From: Hofstenia miamia | Taxonomy: Eukaryota > Xenacoelomorpha > Acoela | Reading direction: 5' to 3' | NCBI GenBank assembly: GCA_004352715.1 | Contig: SCFE01000056.1 | Location: forward strand, 1,362,891 to 1,426,890 | Length of the DNA: 64,000 nt | Shown: positions 46,901-59,815 of the stretch, piece by piece | Layout of the letters: every line of letters starts with the position of its first letter | Numbering within the stretch: the first letter of the stretch is position 1 | Program-made: the position numbers and the translations under genes | Notes under the pieces: model-generated | Seen by the model: the letters and a program-made list of their open reading frames with translations, nothing else | What the model was told of the DNA's origin: nothing | Database searches by the model: none

Positions 46901-48739
46901 TAATATTTATTGTAAAAGTGATTTAATTCCCTAATGAATATTGAATGGATTTACAACATTAGGGATTCACAGAGGACATATTAGCAATTCACTGCACGAA
47001 ATATCAAAGTACTTATCTTCAATTTCGAGGGCGTTAAAAGTAGGAATTAATTTATCGTGTACTGTCTCAGTAAATGACATGTTAAATTTGACAGATGGTT
47101 TTTAAATCAATATACAATTTTCATTAGAATGACTGGAGTGAATATCGCAACTATACTACAAAGTATAGGGAAGATTGTCAATTAAATTACTAAAATATTT
47201 TGCAAATTTATTGTGCAAAGTAATCGGTCAATGAGGTTATATAATAAAAATTTATTCCATGTATAAATTGTTAAATGTATTTCAACTGAGGTAATGAATT
47301 ACTTAAATTTACCAAAGAACTGAAAATTCCGAGCATCTTCTTAACAAATATACTTTATAATATATTTACTATGGCAACTTGATTCAGGTTAAATTTTTTC
47401 TGAAGACAATATGATAATGCAAGTGTAATATTTCGTCATTATTAAGTAAGAAAAATGCTAAAATTACGAAAATCTATATATGAATTGCATGCGTTAATAT
47501 ACATATCTATTGTAATATATATTTTACCAGTTTTAATCATATTTGAAATTATATAGGTACCTTAACAGGTTGATTTGCATCTTTTTCCAGAATTTATTTG
47601 TAAAATATATTTTTATTTTAGGTGTTACTACGAATGAGATAACATCCTGTCTAAATTCGGGCTTCAAAATTCGAAAAGAATTTGAAATTTTTAAAACTAA
47701 CATTTCAAAGCAACAATAAAATTAGAAATATTCAAATAAATTTTAATGAAAGCTGCATGCATATTTACACCTGTTTTATACTCTCAAAAAGAATAGCTTC
47801 AATAAAAATAGTTGGACATTCAAGCAGACCAGTGTGAATTAAATCGCCCCTCAACAATTCCGCAAGTAACTGTAATTTTTAGTAGTCTACGAAACTTATT
47901 GAAATTTCAAAACTTCTGTTCAAATAGGAAAGTTAGCTAAAAGAGGTGACGCTTTTTTGATATAAATTTAGTTGATTGAAATCAATTTTCAATGCCAGTT
48001 TAAGTCTTTCAAAGACTTTTAATTTTGTATATGGCATTTAGTTTCTTAGCAACTGTACAAATGCAATCAAATATATTGGTTTGACATTTTTAGTGTTTTT
48101 TAATTTAAAATTGTTTCTTTCATCTCAAAACTAGTGTATTTGAATAAAATAATATTTATAGTGTTTCATTATTAAGAAATCACACTGATTATGAATGAAA
48201 AATCCCAATGTAAGCCTCAAGAATGGTCTTAGAAAGTTATTTAGAATAAAGTTATATGTGTCCAAGGCTTGATGTAGTTCCAGTTTTCATCTGAAATTAC
48301 TTTATCATCATTTTTGTACTTGCCACAATAAGCCAAAATCTCCATGATACATATATAATAATTTGAACAAGCTCATACCACTGATAGGTATTTATCATAC
48401 CAAACAACTATTTGTTGATATAAGTTTGTTCCAACTGCGGTTTGACAAATTTGTGTGTTATTCGGTTGATTTTCTCTTTTCCAGTATCTATGACAGTTCT
48501 AATTTAAAATATAGAATAATAATATCAAAAGTAGATAATATGATATATGCAATCTTTCAGTAGTATCCTTCATTTCTTTACATGATTAATAAGCTGGAGC
48601 ATGACAAATCATTTTTCAGACTGATTAGACTTCTTAAAGAAAAATATTGTCAGTTTTTTAATAAGTTTCTTAATAGAGGGTAAATTTCTTGGATACACTT
48701 TTAACACTAGAATTATATGCATGGATGATTTTGAAGAGA

Positions 48740-48742
<3 letters not shown>
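43930..48742. other. A+T-rich intronic stretch
   Basis: No recognised feature. The plus frame 46425-46670 (81 codons) has somewhat protein-like composition, but it has no motif, strong start or clear splice context. Confidence 0.55.
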
Positions 48743-48778
<36 letters not shown>

Positions 48779-48811
48779 TATGTATATATATATATATATA
48801 TATAATATATT
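48743..48811. repeat. (TA)n array
   Basis: Two TA blocks separated by AAGTATG. Confidence 0.95.
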
Positions 48812-48992
48812 TGGTTAATAATTCATATGCCTCTCTCAAAATTCACATTGCTTGCTAATTTTTTTCCTTGCAATTGAGAATGTTTTTTGAACTACTTCTT
48901 AAGGAATAATCGTAGTTTGAGCTTTTAAAAAACTTTTCCCACGATTCGCTTGAGTGAGCGAGCTCGAAATTTTTATTATAAAAATCTGAAAT

Positions 48993-49565
48993 ATACTTAA
49001 CCTTAATCACCCCAGAAATTTGTTAACATTTTTTTATGGTTATTGAAGAACATGTAAAATACTTAAATCTCAAAATCTTCGGCCCGTGAATTTTGACTTT
49101 GCGCATACCAAGAAACCGTTAAAGTTCTATGTTGATTGCATGTGCTTGAATCATGATAGTTATATGAACAGTAGGACTGAAGAGAGAGTCTCTTATTTCT
49201 CATGCGCTCTTAATCCGCCTTCGGCTCTGCGACCTTTGACTTTGCAATGGGTTTGAGATATCTTTGCACACATCAAGAAAAACTCATAATTTTTGTTTGC
49301 TTCCATGGGCTCAAAATTTTATAAATACATGAACATTAGGTATTGAGAATATTTAAATCTTTTTGGAAAATTTTGAATTTTTTCAACGACCCAGCAATAC
49401 GCTTTAATAGAAATATTGAACATTACATTAATGTATGTTCCCCAATGGACCTACCCATGCCCCAAGGTTTTCAAATTCGAAAATAGGCTTGGAGAATATT
49501 TTTTGTAAACGTGGAAAAACGGTTTGTTCTTTTAAAAAGACGCTAGACTGCTTAAGGTTAATTCC
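48993..49565. repeat. Unnamed MITE-like repeat, copy 1
   Basis: Ends carry cttaaccttaa (48997) and, inverted, cttaaggttaatt (49553). It contains gacctacccatgccccaag at 49449-49467. The segment from about 49140 to 49560 aligns throughout with the reverse complement of 55010-55370, for example 'gagagtctct', 'gtggaaaaacg' and 'cctacccatgcccca'. No coding capacity. Probably a non-autonomous DNA transposon. Confidence 0.65.
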
Positions 49566-51794
49566 AAAAAGTGATGTGTTTAGCTTTTATGCTATAGTAT
49601 GAAATATTCGCTAACTAAATGAAACATGAAAGGAATTTCGGTGAGCATTCATGTTTCTAATGACACCAGGCAGCAGGCTGTATGCAATTCTAATTGCAAT
49701 ATATTGAAATGGGAACTCCATTACAAGAGATCAAAGCAATAAACAACCTATATTTCTTATAAAATTATCTTTATTCAACATCAATTTGCTAAATTTATAA
49801 CCTGTGTAGAAGGAAAAGTGCGAGAATGCCAAATCTGTGTTACAATCTTTCAAACTTCTAACTTTACTACGATGTGAATTTCATTTAAGAATTGATCAGA
49901 TATTTAATTTCAATAATACGTACTTCAAACGAATATAAATATTTATATAAGCTCTTTTAATACTATTAAAAGAATGATTAAGCAATATTTTAAATGCTAT
50001 AATAGACATATTTTCAGTTTGCATTCGATATGTTCGTTTTTAAATTGCCTTAGGAAATATGAATTTTTTAAAATGCGATTTATTTGAAAAATATTTATCG
50101 GTTAAAAAGTTTTTATAAATTTTCATTTCGCTTGCCATGCTTAAGAATACTTCACATTTAGTGCATGTCAATGTTATTTGAAAAGATGCAAAATGATTTT
50201 ATATTCATTTATAATTTCGTGAAAACACCGACATGCCGATGATACCTACTTGTATTTTTAACAAGCATTTTAAATAGTAATATTACAAACCATGGTAAAC
50301 ACTTTGACATCTACACATTAAATATAAATACAGCAAGAACTAACTTATGGTTTCTTCAACACAGGAAAACAGTTGCTTAGCAGAGAAAATAACCCCAAAC
50401 AATCCTCCCATAGCTCGAATTAAAATCGGATGATGACGTCATTCTGCACCAAGGAAACATTTTTAACCCCACTGCCCCTCGCTCATGATCGACACTATTG
50501 CATGAGAGCATGTTCTATTTTAATTATTTATGTAATATAATTGCTTCAAATTGAAATTTTGCCTAATTTCGTTTTCCAACTAAGACTGCTGGTGTAAATT
50601 TTGCATTTATAATTTATTCAGACATGACTAAAACAAAGTAATTCTTCACACGTATTATTGGTAATATCTGCTTGGAAAAGGGTTCATTTTGAAAACCTGG
50701 ATGTAATTCATCACTAAGGTTATTAACTGATTGAGATGCTGACGTAGATAATTGTACAACGATATTTTCTGAAGAGACAAAAACTGCAGACAATTGTACA
50801 GTTTGATTCATTTAATGCCTAGTAATGCGAATCCGATCGATGCGTCACTTAAAAGCAAACGTCACAGCCCATTACACATCACTAAAATAGTTAGTCGATA
50901 ATCTTAGAACTGATAAACCCGTCAAAGCTTCGATCTTAAAGTAATTTAAATTTCTATTCAAAAGCTATCTCTCATGCCCCAAATTTAACAGCTCTACCAA
51001 TTGATAATAACAAAATTTGAAGAAATAAACTCCGCTTATTACGACAATCTTTTATCATTTTTTCAAAAAAATAAGTACATTATAATGTATAAATGATGTC
51101 TTTCAAATATATTTGTGAGGGATTTGAGGTGGTTGACTCTATTTATGTCGAGCCACAGACAGAGATGAACATGGGTGGACAGGTTAGACCCAGAATACTT
51201 TAGGATCGGTTAGAACTAAGCCCGATCGTCTTAATACCAATTCGGCCCATTTCAAAAATATTTGTCAAGCAATGTGCAAAAATTTTGCGGTTTGCTAGAC
51301 CTACATTGGGTATGTTACAAGTTTCTGATAAACTGTACACATTTAAATTGAAAGTGCTAACTTGAATTTTATAAAAATATATGATCCAAATGTAAAATTT
51401 TGCGATCCACAACCTACACCACACTACAAGAACTTTCTCCAAATCCAAACCCCATCATGAGAATAAAAATTTGACCTACCTTTCTTTCTCAAAAGTTATT
51501 CGATTAAGCAAAGCAGCCCTTACTAGTAAAACAAGTCTTGACAGCCTTTAACCTATACCTTTACATCCGTTATTTATCCTGATTACAAAAATCCTCCCTC
51601 ACAAATTCCTGCGAGAATCCCCACAAGCTAAAATTTAGCATTCCTTCGGCAAACCTGAAAATTTCAAACTGAATTTCTTAGGCCTAATGTTCATAAATTT
51701 TACAGCATTCACTGCATTTGGGTTGACTTGCGTGCACCGTTGCCTAATCGTAAATTTTTTAAATTTTCAATGCCTCGGTCTAAGCACTAACTAT
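49566..51794. other. A+T-rich intronic stretch
   Basis: No gene. A perfect CRE-like octamer TGACGTCA occurs at 50434-50441 in a slightly GC-richer patch (50380-50510). Confidence 0.5.
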
Positions 51795-51829
51795 CCTGCC
51801 CTGCCCTGCCCTGCCCTGCCCTGCCCTGC
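51795..51829. repeat. (CCTGC)7 pentanucleotide array
   Basis: Seven perfect CCTGC units, the only GC-rich simple repeat in the window, set in A+T-rich intron sequence. Confidence 0.97.
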
Positions 51830-54800
51830 TATAATTGGGATATTTTTACTTTTAAGCACAATTTAATCTTAGGCTTGGGACTTCTATTTTTAAATAAACC
51901 ATTGTGTTTCTAAGCGACTAATATTATGCCCATAATGATTCTTATCATTTTTTATGTTTTCATCAAGAGTGTATTTTGGTGAATTTGTAAAAAGGTATGT
52001 AATTTACACAGAAAACAACCGTTGAAAATCCCAATCCATGTTATTATTTAAAGTGTAACATATAAATTTGTTTGATGCTAATTGTAGGAATTTGTTAAGC
52101 ACTATATTTTAGAAAGACCACCCCAATGACAATCATGGATATGACCCAGATGTAATACAGTGCAATGTCTTAGAAATGATCAATAGAATTTATTTTTGAA
52201 ACTATATTTCACAGAAATAACTAATGTTTCGTTTTATTAATAATATCAAGCATAGATTAGCCTGACCTTTAAATTTTACACATGTCACATCATTAATTTT
52301 AATTCTACAGTACTAGAAAAATATTCGAATTCGATCGGGCAGCAATTAATTAAATTTGAATTTTTTCTACTATATATACATGTATGGCCTTTTGAGTCTC
52401 AGGTTACCCATGACATTTTAGAGAAACTTTGTACGCTTTATTTGGTTATTCTTCAAAGCTCACTTCATGTATATATTTTCAATAAATTAATAAGTTAATG
52501 GAGAATTTTTAAATCCAATGATTCTCATTAACATGTTTGTAGCTGACTTTTAAGCAAAAATGTGATGGTAGTTGTCAATCTTGATGAGGATTTTGTATTA
52601 ATTAAGCGTGCAGGATAAAGAGTCTTGTGTCCCGCGGGACTCCAACCGCTCTCTGAGAAGCCATAAATGTTCAAATTTAGTAAATAAAGTTCTTTTGCTA
52701 CAAAAATGGTTTTGGAATGCTATTTCTGAATTCATAATTGGACATTTTAGTGCTAGTAATAAATTCTTGCTTAGCACTGTATTACATTTTTTAATTGAAT
52801 ATTTGATTGCTACTTGACCGTGAATGTTATTAATTTAACAACAATGTGTTTTGTGATATTAAGGAAATACCTCACCTATTGAGATTATGATAGGTGATGG
52901 GATTAGCTGCAAATTCTTTAATGGTTCAGGTACTATTGAAGCCAGTTTTATGGAATGCAAAAGAGACTGTAAAAATATAAAATATGGTTTACCTTATTTC
53001 TGCTCATTCTTGTAGCTGCTCTACAATTGGTTAACTTACTATATTAAACGTAGTTCTTTGTGTTTCTCACTTCTGTAATGCACGAAAACTTTGCAATCCT
53101 ATTTTCCATTGTTAACAAATACAGATACTGTCAAAAGTCACATTTCTGGAATAATGGCATGCACAGAATTTTGTGACTTTAGTATGAATTTGAGTGCAAG
53201 AAGATTTTTGAGGTGATAAGGAAATTATTTATTTTGTATGAAAAGCCAGCATCAAGGTGAAAGCCTTGCATAAAATTATAGTGTGAATGCCATATTGGAC
53301 GAATTGAACTTTTGGGAGGTCGAACATATTCCTAAAAGATTTTATTGGAAATTTGGAGCTTCCAGTATGAAGATAGGATAAATATTTTATTGGCTATTAA
53401 TCAAAACTCTTTCCAAATTTATGTCAAAATCTAGTAGTTATTTCTCAATAGTAAATCATGGAGTTATTGTAATAGGGCGGGTCAAAAAACCTGGAGAGGT
53501 AAGATTTCCTCACACCCCTTACCTCTCCTCCAATTATACTTTGGATTGGATTATAATATTGCACAAATATTCTTCATATCAGCACTACAACTTAGAATGT
53601 TAAGAATGACGTATGAAATCTCAAAAGCTTGTTTATTTTTGAAATCTATTATACGTATACATTCATATGCCTGATTATCCTTGAATCTTCAAAAATAGAG
53701 ATGTTTAAATTTATTTGAATTTTTTTCTCACTAATAATAACAATAATAATACATGTAGTGTAGAATAATAACATTACTTTCGTATCATAGCATGTTTCTA
53801 TGATCAACTACTTACCAGGAACATTGTTGAGAAAGATTTTTAAGAATTACAAGTACCACATTGTGTATTATTCAATCTTTGGAAAATGGCCATAAATGCA
53901 TTTCTTCATTATTGGAAGTAAAAGTACAAGTTTAATGGCCTCTTTCAGTCGAAATATTTCATAAGTATCTTGGAAACAAGCGCTTTGGATAAACCATCAC
54001 AAGTTGTAAAAAAATGCCTGGGTATTTGGGGTTAAGTAAAAGCCTGAAATATTTCATTATTAAAGCACTTTGAAATTTTCTCGCAGTAATTAGATAAATT
54101 TATTAAACTGTTATTAGGTATATGATGCAAAGGCTGAATTTTTTAATTCCAAGTCGTTTCCAATTGGATTTCAAAAAAGCCCTAAAATATTTTTACATTT
54201 ATAACAAATTATATCTTTCATACTTAAATGTTCAATACTATAATTTCTGAGGTCTCTTGGATAGACATTTACTCTATCGTGATATTAATTATATAAATAT
54301 AATTTTGATATTAAAAGTATAGTGAAATCAGTCATTGTCCATTTATTTAATTAAATTGTGCATTCATTCTGAAATAATAAAATTTCTGGTAGTTCGTACG
54401 GTATAATCGAAGTTTTGATAGTCAATGTTATTGCATGTAAATTAGTGTATCAAACCGGATACCAATAAATCAAGTATTCCATCCAATATAGATTGTATAA
54501 TATTCATATGGAATATATTACCAATATTGAATAAAGAGACTGTGTGTCTGTCAAGGGCATTATACAGTTGAATTGTTAAATAGCATTAGCCTGGAAAGCC
54601 ACGCAATCTAATTAGCATAATAGTGAACTGGTGATAAACTTTCTGTAATATTCTTAACGCATTCTTGTTCAATAAGGTATTCCACATAGCAAATACAGAA
54701 TCTTTGATCGTTTTCTCCAAGGACTTTCTCGACTTTGATAACCCATTATGTTTTGTCGCTTACTTTGCCATGTCATATGAGTTTTAATTTAAATAGCAAA

Positions 54801-55005
54801 TCAATTACTTTTGCTGAATTTCAAAATTTCATAAACAGGGGTGTTATCAAATGTTTTATTGCACCAATTTTGTGCTAATCAGTTTGTGGATATCAATCAC
54901 GCCCACTTAGTAGTAATAGCTTTTACGCCCATTCCATTGAAAGTACATTCAATTTTTCTTATTGTATTAAATTGAGTATATAAAAAGCTAGAGATGTTTC
55001 AAGAA
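51830..55005. other. A+T-rich intronic stretch
   Basis: No gene is recognised. agcattagcctggaaa at 54583-54598 repeats the right-end word of the 37.9-kb MITE and may mark another decayed copy. Confidence 0.5.
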
Positions 55006-55455
55006 CTGCTTAACCTTAAACAGCCTAGTGTCCGTTCCAAAGGACAAAACGTTTTTCCACATTTACAAAGAATTTTCTCAAAGCCTATTTCCAAATTTAA
55101 AAATCTTGGGGCATGGGTAGGTCTATTCTGGAATATACATTATTGTAGAGATATCTGAATAGATTAACAAGTTTTTTTAGAAATTTTCGGATTTTTGAAA
55201 ATGATTTAAATTCTATCCATACCTAGTGTTTATGTATTTAGAAGGTTTTGAGCGAATAGAGGCAACAAGGAACTTTGACTGTCTCTTAATATGTGCAAAG
55301 TCATAGGTCAGAGAAGAGACTCTCCTCTATCATGTGGCGCATTCAGATTGAGCACACCATTAATAGTTTTTGAGATATAAGCGTTTAAAAAAAATTTTTT
55401 TATAGGATCATGAAAATTTTTTAAAAATCACCAGGCTGTTTAAGTTTAATAATGT
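55006..55455. repeat. Unnamed MITE-like repeat, copy 2 (inverted)
   Basis: Left end gcttaaccttaaacagccta at 55009. Right end, reverse-complemented, aacttaaacagcctggtg, giving terminal inverted repeats of about 15 bp. The interior aligns with copy 1 at 48993-49565 in opposite orientation. The internal cttggggcatgggtaggtc is the reverse complement of the copy 1 core. Confidence 0.7.
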
Positions 55456-56131
55456 TATAATTAAACAGGTTTTGCATAGGCCTACCCCTCAGAGATGCCA
55501 TAAGACGACCAGGTCATAGGTCACCGATAAACTGACTTCATTTTCAAAATAAAACATAATAATAATAGTGTAGACCTAATTAGGTGATGAAAACATTTTC
55601 TAGATGCGAAAATTTCGTATTATGCTTATTTCAGATTTCGCATAAAGGCAATTCCAGCGGCCATCTCAACATTGCAGGGACACACAATCATTTTTGCTTG
55701 ATAAACTTTCTAACTCTAATAAATAAACCGGATTTCCAGAAAATCTCCTGGTCAAATTTTCACCTTGCACAGTGTTATCGGCTCATGAATCGAGACCCGA
55801 TTGCATCTCTGTATTACAATAAAAAATTAGGGCGACTTGTGAAGAATTGCAATTAATTTTTTCTACAAAGCAATTATGTTATGGATTACATATGAAGAAT
55901 TACTTCTTAAGTTCATTAATGTTATAGATTTTTGTGATATTCTAATCAGTTATATATTATATCGCTATACATAGAGTAAATTCGTAAACTAATAAAGTTA
56001 TTTTTCGTTTTTTAAGTTACTTATAACAAGAATATTTGAAAATCAACTATGGAATTCTATTTTCTAAGCTGCTAAGTTTTTTTCAGCGTTAGGCTTTAAG
56101 TGGATTTTTTCTTTATTGCTGAGTTATCTAG

Positions 56132-56291
56132 ATACTGACATCAATGGGCTTATGCTATCAGTTCAATAGTAAGGATACCGATGATTCCTACAGTCCTCGT
56201 AAAGTATACAAAGGAGGCCAAGGAAATGGATTAAAGCTTTTGTTGATCACTCAAGAAGATGATTATCTTCCACCAAAAACTGAAGAATTTG
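56132..56291 (+). CDS. ASIC exon 2 (palm and beta-ball segment)
   Basis: A 160-bp exon of 53 codons plus one base. The acceptor is ttatctag before 56132 and the donor is TTTG|gtaagt at 56292. The peptide starts ILTSMGLCYQFNSKDTDD, aligning residue for residue with the ASIC segment VFTRYGKCYTFNS, then SPRKVYKGGQGNGLKLLLI and TQEDDYLPPKTEEF. The conserved K-G-G (Lys216) and the acidic pair before YLP (QEDDYLP; family QQDEYLP) are kept. These positions have been implicated in gating and proton sensing in vertebrate ASICs. Phase 0 in, phase 1 out. Confidence 0.92.
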
Positions 56292-56999
56292 GTAAGTAAC
56301 ATTCGTTATACAATGCACAATACTGTGTAACACGCAGAACAATGCTAATTTAATGTAAGATACTCAGTGTCACTTTATGAATATAAACGAATTCTGACCA
56401 CATTTTTGAACAATTTTCTCTGGGGCCGGTAAATTTAAATGTATGAATGTGCTACTATCTGATGATGAACACTGCAGAATACAACTATTACTGGGCCTCA
56501 AGTGCTTTAAATATTAATTATTTTTAATTTCAACTACGATTCTTTGAGAGTCATTCTATTTCTATTTAACATTCAGAAAATCAGACAGTCTAGACCTCAC
56601 AGGTGCAACAATTAAATATTCATGTTTTGTAACTAAACCTGCTCAACCTGGTGGAGATATTCTGATTTGAAATTCTTTGAAAGACTCTCAACAGGTATAG
56701 AACTCTACCTAGGATTCTAAAACACAAGTTTTTTAAATTTTTACAAAACATTTTTTAGAAAATTATGAACTTAATTTTGAAAATTCATTCTATTTTTTTG
56801 ACAGTAAATTCAGATTAATTTTCTTCTATCTACTCACTTCAATATCACTCTGATATCAGGCAATTGAGTGCTGCTTTTTTCATGCATCATATATGTGTGT
56901 TTGTAGTTTTTCGCGTGTATGTATTTTCGGTAAATGTAAGAATTACGTATTTCATGTGTCCTATCAACGTGATACTCTTCGAAGAAATTGATCAACATA

Positions 57000-57520
57000 T
57001 TTAACGATAACTAGTGGAATTCCACAAAGATCTTTTTACGCCTTCTTTTCTTCTTATGTTTCATTAATGATCTACCATCAGTTTGCAGCAACTCATATCG
57101 ATTTATTTGGAACCTAAGTCACAGGTCAAATTTAGCAACTAGTAATAACATGTTTTTTAACTTAAATAATAGTTCTTATTTCTTTTACAGTTAATGTATG
57201 CAATTCTCTAAATATATTTGATATAATAGTTAAACCTGTATGTAATGTCAAATATTTTGGTGTTTTCACCAATTTGGAACCTCTCTTGGTCTTACCACAA
57301 TAACGAACTCATCAAAGCAAAGAAAATATTCGAAGATATCTTCCTTATAATAATGTCATTAATAGTAAGCGCCAATTCGATCACTCCATGTTCTTTTGGC
57401 AATTCTACTTTATGCCTTACCAGTATGGGTATGCTTCTTTCTCTGATATTTCAAAATGTTTGCATATGTAACTTCACGACATCGTTCTTTATCTTTATGC
57501 AATCAAATGATTTTTACTGA
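57000..57520 (+). pseudogene. Degenerate LINE reverse transcriptase in ASIC intron 2
   Basis: Across two frames the plus strand gives SGIPQRS near 57012 (family GIPQGS), then FINDLPSVCSNSYRF near 57060 (family 'FINDLPxxxxxS', just before the YADD box). Near 57240 is CNVKYFGVF (family 'VKYLGV'), then NLSWSYHNNELIKAKKIFED near 57275 (family 'LSWxxHIxxxxxKA'), and ILLYALPVW near 57400 (family 'LYxAL..PxLxYxxxVW'). The order and spacing fit a non-LTR reverse transcriptase. The YADD box itself is not legible and several frameshifts are present, so it is an old fragment. Confidence 0.72.
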
Positions 57521-58630
57521 ATGCGGATCCGAATGAGGGATATCAATAGCTATGTAAATTTAGTACATTAGACAACAAAAAAGTAGTAACTCATCGACTA
57601 TTCAATAAAAGTATGTACAGCTTTAGAGTTCACTATCTTAACCTTCCATAAAACTACAAAATTACTGCAGTGACTCTATTCAGTTAATAGTGCCAGATAG
57701 TCATTATTTCTTACAAATTATATGCATGACTGTCTTAGGGAGACACATTAATGAGTAGCAAATCAATTAGGAAGTCATCTACATTTTCAGTCACTTAATG
57801 TCCTTTTTTGAATGAGTTCTTGGCAACACTCTTACATGGAACATATTGTTCTTGTATTGATATTTACCTTCGCCGTAACTTGATATGGCTGCTTTAATAA
57901 TCAAGTTTTGAATTATTACTGAAGCTTTCGATAAATGGATATAAATATAGTGAATTGATCCATTGTTGGTTGGCTATATATGTTTGCTAGTTTTTTTAAT
58001 TCTGTTGAGTTCGATTGGGTTGGGTAAAGCAATAAAAATATAATGCATATATAATTGGATTGGATCAATTTTTCAAAGGGTTGTTGGTTATGATTGGGTC
58101 GTTTAAAGATATTATGTATGCAGGAGAAACATGTATTGATTCTGTCAAATTTTAAGATTTCAAATATATTTTGTTGTGCTATACAGTATATATCTTTTAA
58201 TTCACTTTGTATGAGTTTCCTTTCAAAAGAGTCGATATATTGGTCATGAGGAAGAACCACAAGAAGTGTTGAATTTGCATCTAAGTTATAGTTGGTTCAC
58301 ATTTTGACAGAACCTTTGGTTGGTCCAAGCGGATTAAGAACAATAGAACTTGGGTTGAGAGGGGTCAAAAAGTCTAAATTCATTAGTTCAATTTTGGCTT
58401 GGGTTGGGTCAACATATCTTGTCCATCTGCATACCTAATTTGATTCAACTCACAATACAACAGCATTGTTTATATGCAAACTTCTATGTAAATTGTTAAA
58501 TTATTATTTCGTATGGCATTATAGGAGAAAAACTAAGCAATCATCAGAAGAACAAGATTGGTCATGATCTTGCTCATATTGTACAATAATTTGAAGAGTC
58601 TTATTGGATAGGTTACAAGCTTTGATCTGG

Positions 58631-58729
58631 AAATATATATATATATATATTTATATATATATTTATATATATATATATTTATATATATATATTTATATAT
58701 ATATATATATTTATATATATATTTATATT
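58631..58729. repeat. TA-rich minisatellite, (TATATATATTTA)n-like
   Basis: Alternating TA runs interrupted at near-regular intervals by TTT, about 99 bp. It differs from the pure (TA)n arrays elsewhere in the window. Confidence 0.9.
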
Positions 58730-59690
58730 AGTTAACTTAAACTTATTATCTTACTACGTGGTGTTGTGGTGCAATTTGGATATAAATTAAAATATTGATG
58801 GACGGTGCCCTTACCTACCCTTAGCCCAACATCTCTGAATAACATTTCCTACATTAGCTAATGAAATCTAAAAATTCAAATCAATTCATTTTTTAAAATC
58901 CATAGTTTAACATTTTATGCAATTATAAACCGTTTTATTAGCGGAAATGTTAATTAAATACTTGGGGAGATATTTCTCTGCATAGCTGTATAAAAACCAT
59001 GTTTTATAAGTTTGCAAAAATGAAGATGTACCTCCCACTCATTACTAATAATTACTTGTACAAATTTGTTTTTGTTTAATAATATATTATTTGTAACCTT
59101 CAATGCTGACACGATTGTGTTACCATTTCTAAAAAAATGAGCACTCCTAGTGCCTGTCAAATTCGGTTGACATATATGTACATACAACTATAGAGTCGTT
59201 TAGTCTATTGCGTTTCAAAACATAAATCCTCTTAATAAATATATTAAGAATATAATACTTATAAGCAATAGAAACCCCAACATCAAAATTACAAACGCAA
59301 ATACGAAAATTAACTAAATTATAAATAGCATTTTGATTTGATTCTAAAATACTTTATGATTTACAAAAGATGCTTTTTATTCAAAACAATTTTTTTACCT
59401 GCCATTTTTTATTAATTTTGCCTTAAATCATTTTATTCTGACATCAGTCAAAATTATTTTGATTTTTGAAATAAATCAATTTTTTACATATGTTTCTAAT
59501 GGTAAGTCTACACACTACTAAACTCGAGGCAAAGGGTATCTGCTGGTTCAAATTTGATTAATTTGATTATAATTTTTTTTTAAGTTAGCAAAAAGTGTAA
59601 TTTTTTTTCGAATTGAACTTAACTTTGTTTATAGTTATAAATCAAGTTGTGACGCAATTTTTAGAAATCTTAAATAATCATTTCATTTAG

Positions 59691-59815
59691 AACAAACCTT
59701 TGAAGCAGGCTTCAAGCTCCAAGTACACGATGCTGACATACCACCACTTGTGAAGGAGTTAGGACTCGGTGTGTCACCCGGGTTGCAAACCTTTGTTGTA
59801 CTTCAGAAAACAAAT
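59691..59815 (+). CDS. ASIC exon 3 (extracellular domain)
   Basis: A 125-bp exon, two bases plus 41 codons. The acceptor is tcatttag before 59691 and the donor is AAT|gtaagt at 59816. The split codon joins exon 2 as Glu. The peptide QTFEAGFKLQVHDADIPPLV then KELGLGVSPGLQTFVVLQK matches the ASIC segment TSFEAGIKVQIHSQDEPP then GFGVAPGFQTFV. This is the palm/thumb boundary of the extracellular domain. Phase 1 in, phase 0 out. Confidence 0.92.

Larger units (their letters stand above)
18268..56131 (+). other. ASIC intron 1, about 37.9 kb
   Basis: Bounded by CCT|gtatgt and ttatctag|ATA, phase 0. The two exons encode residues contiguous in the ASIC family (NFTP then ILTSMGLCYQFNS, aligned with family KVVFTRYGKCYTFNS), so no coding exon is missing between them. 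Its contents are transposon relics, TA arrays and A+T-rich sequence, listed separately. No independent host gene was recognised inside. Confidence 0.88.
56292..59690 (+). other. ASIC intron 2
   Basis: 3399 bp, gtaagt...atttag, phase 1. It contains a LINE relic (57000-57520) and a TA-rich minisatellite (58631-58729). The open frame at 57916-58260 on the minus strand is not recognised. Confidence 0.88.

Noticed and set aside
50434-50441. Perfect CRE octamer TGACGTCA
   Set aside because: A single octamer far from any promoter; expected occasionally by chance in 64 kb.
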